Shown here one piece after another: positions 6,307 through 7,431 of a stretch of 7,431 nucleotides of DNA (its first letter is position 1; each line of letters starts with the position of its first letter). Made by a program: the position numbers and the translations under genes. The DNA lies in assembly GCA_964555935.1 (NCBI GenBank), contig CAZKUN010000359.1:1-7431 (forward strand). Reading direction: 5' to 3'. This stretch comes from CAZKUN01 sp964555935. GTDB lineage: Bacteria > Armatimonadota > Zipacnadia > Zipacnadales > VGFC01. The notes beneath the pieces are model-generated. The model ran no database searches, was not told where the DNA came from, and worked only from the letters and a program-made list of their open reading frames with translations.

Positions 6307-7294
6307 TCGGCACCTCGATTCCGGGGGCGGCGAGGTCGGCGAAGGCCTGGAGCATGACGCGCTTCTTCTCGATAGGCACGCCGATCGCGGCGCCGTCTCC
6401 ATAGTCGCCCAGGACGAAGCCGCCCCGAGGTGTTGACCAGTGCTCGATGAGTTGGCTGGCCTCGGCGCGGATGGCGTCGGCGTCCTTCCACGGGAGGGTC
6501 ATCTGGATGTCGCAGAGGCTCTCGAAGCAGATGCGCCCGGCGTACCTCTGTCCTATCTCCTCAATGCCGAGATTGGTCGGTTGCTGGAGGTTGACGACAT
6601 CCAACCCCACGTCTATCCACTCCTCGATGATTTCGTTGACATGGCCGCACGAGTGCATCCAGGCGAACATGCCGGCATCGTGGATTGCGTCGAACAGGCG
6701 CTTGTAGTAGGGCTTGAAGAACTCGCGGAACATCGGCACGCTGGTGAAGGCGGCCTCCTGCGTGCCCCAGTCATCGGTCATCCCGAAACCGTCGATGCGG
6801 CCACGGAAGCGCTTGCCAATCTCCTCGCACAGCCCGACGGGGAACTCGAGGACGCGCTCGGCGAGAGCGTGAACGCCCTTCGGATCTTCGTACATCGCGA
6901 TGAAGAGTTCGGGCATGCCGAGCATGTAGTGCATGCGCTCGAAGAACACGAAACCGCAGCCGCTCATGACGAACCTGTCGCCGGCGTTCTCGAGCTGGGC
7001 CTCGATGTTGGCGTAGCGAGTCTCATCGTGCGGATCGGGCCAGTCGATGCATGCAATGTCGTCGAGGGATTTGAGGTTGTGGCCGAGCGGCTGGCCCATG
7101 TTGGTGATGCCCTCGGGCGGCATCTCCCAGACGACGCCCCACTCATCCTCGTGTGGCTGCGACGGCGTCCAACCAGCGGCGGGCTGGAGCCCGACGCCGA
7201 AGGTGTCGTCGATCCCAAGGCTCGGGAACTTGATCGGGATGCGCTCGGGCGAATCGAAGGTGATGGCGCGGCGGACGATCTCGCGTGAGGTCAT
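6293..7294 (-). CDS. Uroporphyrinogen decarboxylase (URO-D) family protein, MtaA-like
   Basis: A cytoplasmic TIM-barrel protein of 333 residues, a usual length for the family, with no signal peptide. The N-terminus (MTSREIVRRAITFDSPERIP) matches the opening of URO-D/MtaA-type proteins. MHSCGHVNEIIEEWIDVG (213-230) carries the His214-x-Cys216 pair that binds zinc in corrinoid-linked methyltransferases such as MtaA, and GGFVLGDYGDG (291-301) is the late glycine-rich loop. The third zinc ligand, usually a Cys near that late loop, is absent there; Cys261 is the only nearby alternative. It is therefore unlikely to be the haem enzyme HemE and more likely a methyltransferase-type paralogue with unknown substrate. 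ATG at 7294 has GGAG ten bases upstream. It is the first gene of a same-strand set with two exported glycan-active proteins, which hints at a role in using a glycan product, possibly removing methyl groups. That role is inference. Confidence 0.9.
   Translation of the reverse strand: MTSREIVRRAITFDSPERIPIKFPSLGIDDTFGVGLQPAAGWTPSQPHEDEWGVVWEMPPEGITNMGQPLGHNLKSLDDIACIDWPDPHDETRYANIEAQLENAGDRFVMSGCGFVFFERMHYMLGMPELFIAMYEDPKGVHALAERVLEFPVGLCEEIGKRFRGRIDGFGMTDDWGTQEAAFTSVPMFREFFKPYYKRLFDAIHDAGMFAWMHSCGHVNEIIEEWIDVGLDVVNLQQPTNLGIEEIGQRYAGRICFESLCDIQMTLPWKDADAIRAEASQLIEHWSTPRGGFVLGDYGDGAAIGVPIEKKRVMLQAFADLAAPGIEVPNVTS
6313..6316 (-). promoter_or_regulatory. Ribosome binding site supporting the ATG at 6306
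   Basis: GAGG on the minus strand lies six bases before the ATG at 6306, within the last codons of the URO-D gene. This is the only in-frame start near the signal sequence with a plausible site. The next in-frame candidate, TTG at 6198, would leave a 12-residue signal lacking a basic n-region and has no well-placed site. Confidence 0.5.
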
Positions 7295-7304
7295 GGCTGG
7301 GTGG

Positions 7305-7308
7305 CTCC
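7305..7308 (-). promoter_or_regulatory. Ribosome binding site of the URO-D family gene
   Basis: GGAG on the minus strand ends ten bases before the ATG at 7294. An ATG at 7310 immediately overlaps this site but is out of frame. No clear -35/-10 promoter is visible in the 137 bases between this gene and the window edge, which hold repeats and a purine-rich tract. Confidence 0.55.
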
Positions 7309-7390
7309 ATAGGGAAAGCGTGTCGGCGGAGGTTCGCTAGGGAGGGGAGGCGGACCTTGCGGGAGGCGGGGGAAGGCACGAGGGACAGCA

Positions 7391-7416
7391 TGTCGGGGTT
7401 GAAACCCCTCCTACAG
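7391..7416 (-). repeat. REP-like element, copy 3
   Basis: On the minus strand it reads CTGTAGGAGGGGTT, TC, then AACCCCGACA. The arms GGGGTT and AACCCC form a perfect six-base stem around a two-base loop. It is the closest relative of copy 1 and lies upstream of the URO-D gene, outside any coding frame I support. Confidence 0.7.
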
Positions 7417-7424
7417 ACGGCCCA

Positions 7425-7431
7425 CTGTAGG
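7425..7431 (+). repeat. Start of an inverted REP-like copy, cut by the window edge
   Basis: CTGTAGG on the plus strand is the head sequence of copy 3 in opposite orientation, eight bases away from it. CTACAG (7411-7416) and CTGTAG (7425-7430) form an inverted repeat. Only seven bases are visible, so this is tentative, but the head-to-head layout is that of paired REPs (BIME-like). Confidence 0.4.

Noticed and set aside
6307..6402. Extension of the sialidase-like protein to an ATG at 6402
   Set aside because: It would run about 110 bases into the URO-D gene, adds a serine/arginine/proline-rich out-of-frame translation of that gene, and has no better ribosome binding site than the ATG at 6306.
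6440..7288. 282-codon plus-strand open frame opposite the URO-D gene
   Set aside because: The minus-strand product is unmistakably URO-D family; this frame is its complement.
1..7431. CRISPR array, tRNA, rRNA, transposase, phage or toxin-antitoxin genes
   Set aside because: I looked for regular spaced repeats, cloverleaf-like segments and characteristic protein motifs on both strands and found none.

Overview
The window reads as a fragment of a high-GC bacterial genome, probably metagenome-assembled: a run of 10 Ns marks a scaffold join, the gene at the left edge is cut off, and the right edge falls inside a repeat. Secreted glycan-active enzymes next to a uroporphyrinogen-decarboxylase (URO-D) family protein of the MtaA-like type suit free-living polymer degraders such as Planctomycetota, Lentisphaerota, Armatimonadota or Hydrogenedentota. 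There is no rRNA or other marker here, so the phylum is a guess.

All three genes lie on the minus strand and read right to left. First (7294 to 6293) is a cytoplasmic URO-D family protein of 333 residues. Second (about 6306 to 3907) is an exported sialidase-like (BNR/Asp-box) protein followed by a LamG-type beta-sandwich and an unassigned C-terminal domain. Third, after 88 bases, a very large exported glycoside hydrolase starts at 3818 and stays open for 1,272 codons to the left edge without a stop. It has an N-terminal beta-sandwich, a glutamine-amidotransferase-like (GATase-like) domain, an Ig-like linker, a clan GH-A TIM barrel with two visible candidate catalytic glutamates, a second GATase-like domain and a C-terminal beta-domain. 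Same-strand order and close spacing suggest one operon for breaking down an external glycan, with the URO-D protein acting on a released product or a methyl group. That link is inferred.

The most unusual part is not a gene. About 98 bases between genes one and two hold four consecutive hairpins, two of them copies of a REP-like repeat (core GTAGG, then a GC-rich stem). The repeat provides the stop codon of the URO-D gene, and the sialidase-like frame reads through all four hairpins, giving that protein a long arginine-rich leader. A third copy lies upstream of the URO-D gene, and the window ends at the start of what looks like a fourth, inverted copy. No defence system, CRISPR array, tRNA, transposase or phage gene was seen.
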